This document shows, piece after piece, positions 14,979 to 15,412 of a stretch of DNA of 15,412 bases. Numbering within the stretch: position 1 is the first letter of the stretch; every line of letters begins with the position of its first letter. Position numbers and translations under genes: made by a program. The notes below the pieces were generated by a model, which was given only the letters and a program-made list of their open reading frames with translations, ran no database searches and was not told where the DNA came from. The DNA is from Sporomusa sp. (GTDB lineage: Bacteria > Bacillota_C > Negativicutes > Sporomusales > Sporomusaceae): assembly GCA_029256645.1 (NCBI GenBank), contig JAQSXM010000047.1:1-15412 (forward strand), in the 5' to 3' direction.

Positions 14979-15043
14979 GCCTAGGTTCCGTAAAGTCAGC
15001 GTTTTAGCCGACTCTCCTGGCAAGTTGCGGCAGCCTGGGCTTG

Positions 15044-15265
15044 TTATACTGATTTTCTAATATCCTCTATTATTTCCAATATTTCTTTTTCATTGTCCTT
15101 TGTTCCAAATAGCGCTCCCCAACCAAAATTCCTTTGAAAAAGACCGTCATAGGCACTGTCATGAAAAGATTTTAGATAAAATTTGATCTGACGCTCTGCT
15201 AAAATCGATTCAAGTATTTGTGCCTCAAATTCGTCCTCTATTGTTGCTATCTTAATATATTCCAT
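15044..15265 (-). CDS. Small DUF2007-like protein
   Basis: A 73-residue soluble protein: MEYIKIATIEDEFEAQILES, ILAERQIKFYLKSFHDSAYD, FGWGALFGTKDNEKEILEII. The layout (beta strand, EFEAQ-x-[IL] helix, variable loop, GxxxLFGTKDxEKE strand and helix) is that of DUF2007 'putative signal-transducing' ferredoxin-fold proteins, whose function is not established. I start at 15265, where GAGGTG lies five bases before ATG; the frame extends 25 codons further to an ATG at 15340 but would overlap the preceding gene's end (15312). It is probably co-transcribed with the partial gene upstream on the same strand. Confidence 0.65.
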   Translation of the reverse strand: MEYIKIATIEDEFEAQILESILAERQIKFYLKSFHDSAYDGLFQRNFGWGALFGTKDNEKEILEIIEDIRKSV

Positions 15266-15311
15266 TAAAGCACCTCGCAATTTTGTCTGTTTAAGCAGGC
15301 TTCCATCTAAT

Positions 15312-15412
15312 TTAATCGATTTCTTGATATATCCAATCAATACACGGGTCTATATTCTGGATATAATCTGCAAACTTCACTGCAAATGGCACATCAGGTA
15401 TGAACGAAGGAA
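15312..15412 (-). CDS. 3' end of an unidentified gene (partial)
   Basis: The minus strand is open from the window edge to TAA (complement of 15312-15314), reading PSFIPDVPFAVKFADYIQNI then DPCIDWIYQEID. The composition looks like a real protein end, and the DUF2007-like gene starts 46 bases after it on the same strand. At 33 codons an open frame could occur by chance, and I cannot name a family. Confidence 0.45.
   Translation of the reverse strand, partial: PSFIPDVPFAVKFADYIQNIDPCIDWIYQEID

Noticed and set aside
14892..15043. Cyclic-di-GMP or cobalamin riboswitch upstream of the FliG-N-like gene
   Set aside because: Neither the conserved cyclic-di-GMP aptamer motifs nor a B12-box is present; only short local hairpins are seen.
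1..15412. CRISPR arrays, insertion sequences, tRNA or rRNA genes, prophage
   Set aside because: No regularly spaced repeats, transposase or integrase motifs, or tRNA/rRNA sequences were seen on either strand.

Overview
The window looks like chromosome of a diderm, Gram-negative-type Firmicute (class Negativicutes, most likely a Sporomusaceae-type anaerobe). Two signals point there together. Firmicute-style control is present: a T-box leader, strong GGAGG ribosome binding sites, TTG and GTG starts, and LysR and MarR regulators. A complete tripartite RND efflux pump with a TolC-like outer-membrane channel is also present, which only makes sense with an outer membrane. The family-level assignment is inference; no rRNA or other marker gene is present.

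Layout, left to right. (1) 1-656 is the 3' half of glgC (ADP-glucose pyrophosphorylase, glycogen synthesis). (2) 657-1150 holds a promoter and a T-box riboswitch with specifier best read as UGC (Cys), followed by a T-box-controlled MFS transporter of the ACS type (1151-2455). (3) 2456-2937 has no gene but contains a promoter, a compact multi-hairpin RNA with its own terminator (candidate small RNA, about 2527-2675) and a very stable 14+5 bp hairpin. (4) 2938-6651 is a catabolic-looking module: a minus-strand operon of a COG1228-type amidohydrolase followed by an MHS-family metabolite:H+ symporter, divergent from a LysR regulator. The shared intergenic region has back-to-back promoters, a 14-bp palindrome and an apparent terminator inside the operon leader, suggesting attenuation. 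(5) 6639-6947 is a decayed ABC-transporter ATPase fragment. (6) 6981-8125 holds an SGNH/GDSL hydrolase and a proline-rich single-pass membrane protein of unknown function, both on the minus strand.

(7) 8225-13869 is a minus-strand operon tolC-like / membrane fusion protein / RND pump, divergent from a MarR regulator at 14105-14539. Between them is a perfect 22-bp inverted repeat that covers the operon's predicted -35 box and should be the MarR operator. (8) The right end is on the minus strand: an 87-residue protein resembling a free-standing FliG N-terminal domain, preceded by a sigma-28-like promoter; a 73-residue DUF2007-like protein; and the last codons of an unidentified gene.

How they work together: the efflux operon plus MarR is a self-contained, probably drug- or toxin-inducible export unit. 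The LysR/amidohydrolase/MHS cluster is an uptake-and-hydrolysis unit for an unknown compound. The T-box transporter responds to amino-acid (tRNA) limitation. Most promising for follow-up are the unidentified RNA at about 2527-2675, the leader terminator at 5546-5574, the T-box on an ACS-type transporter, and the orphan FliG-N-like gene with its promoter.
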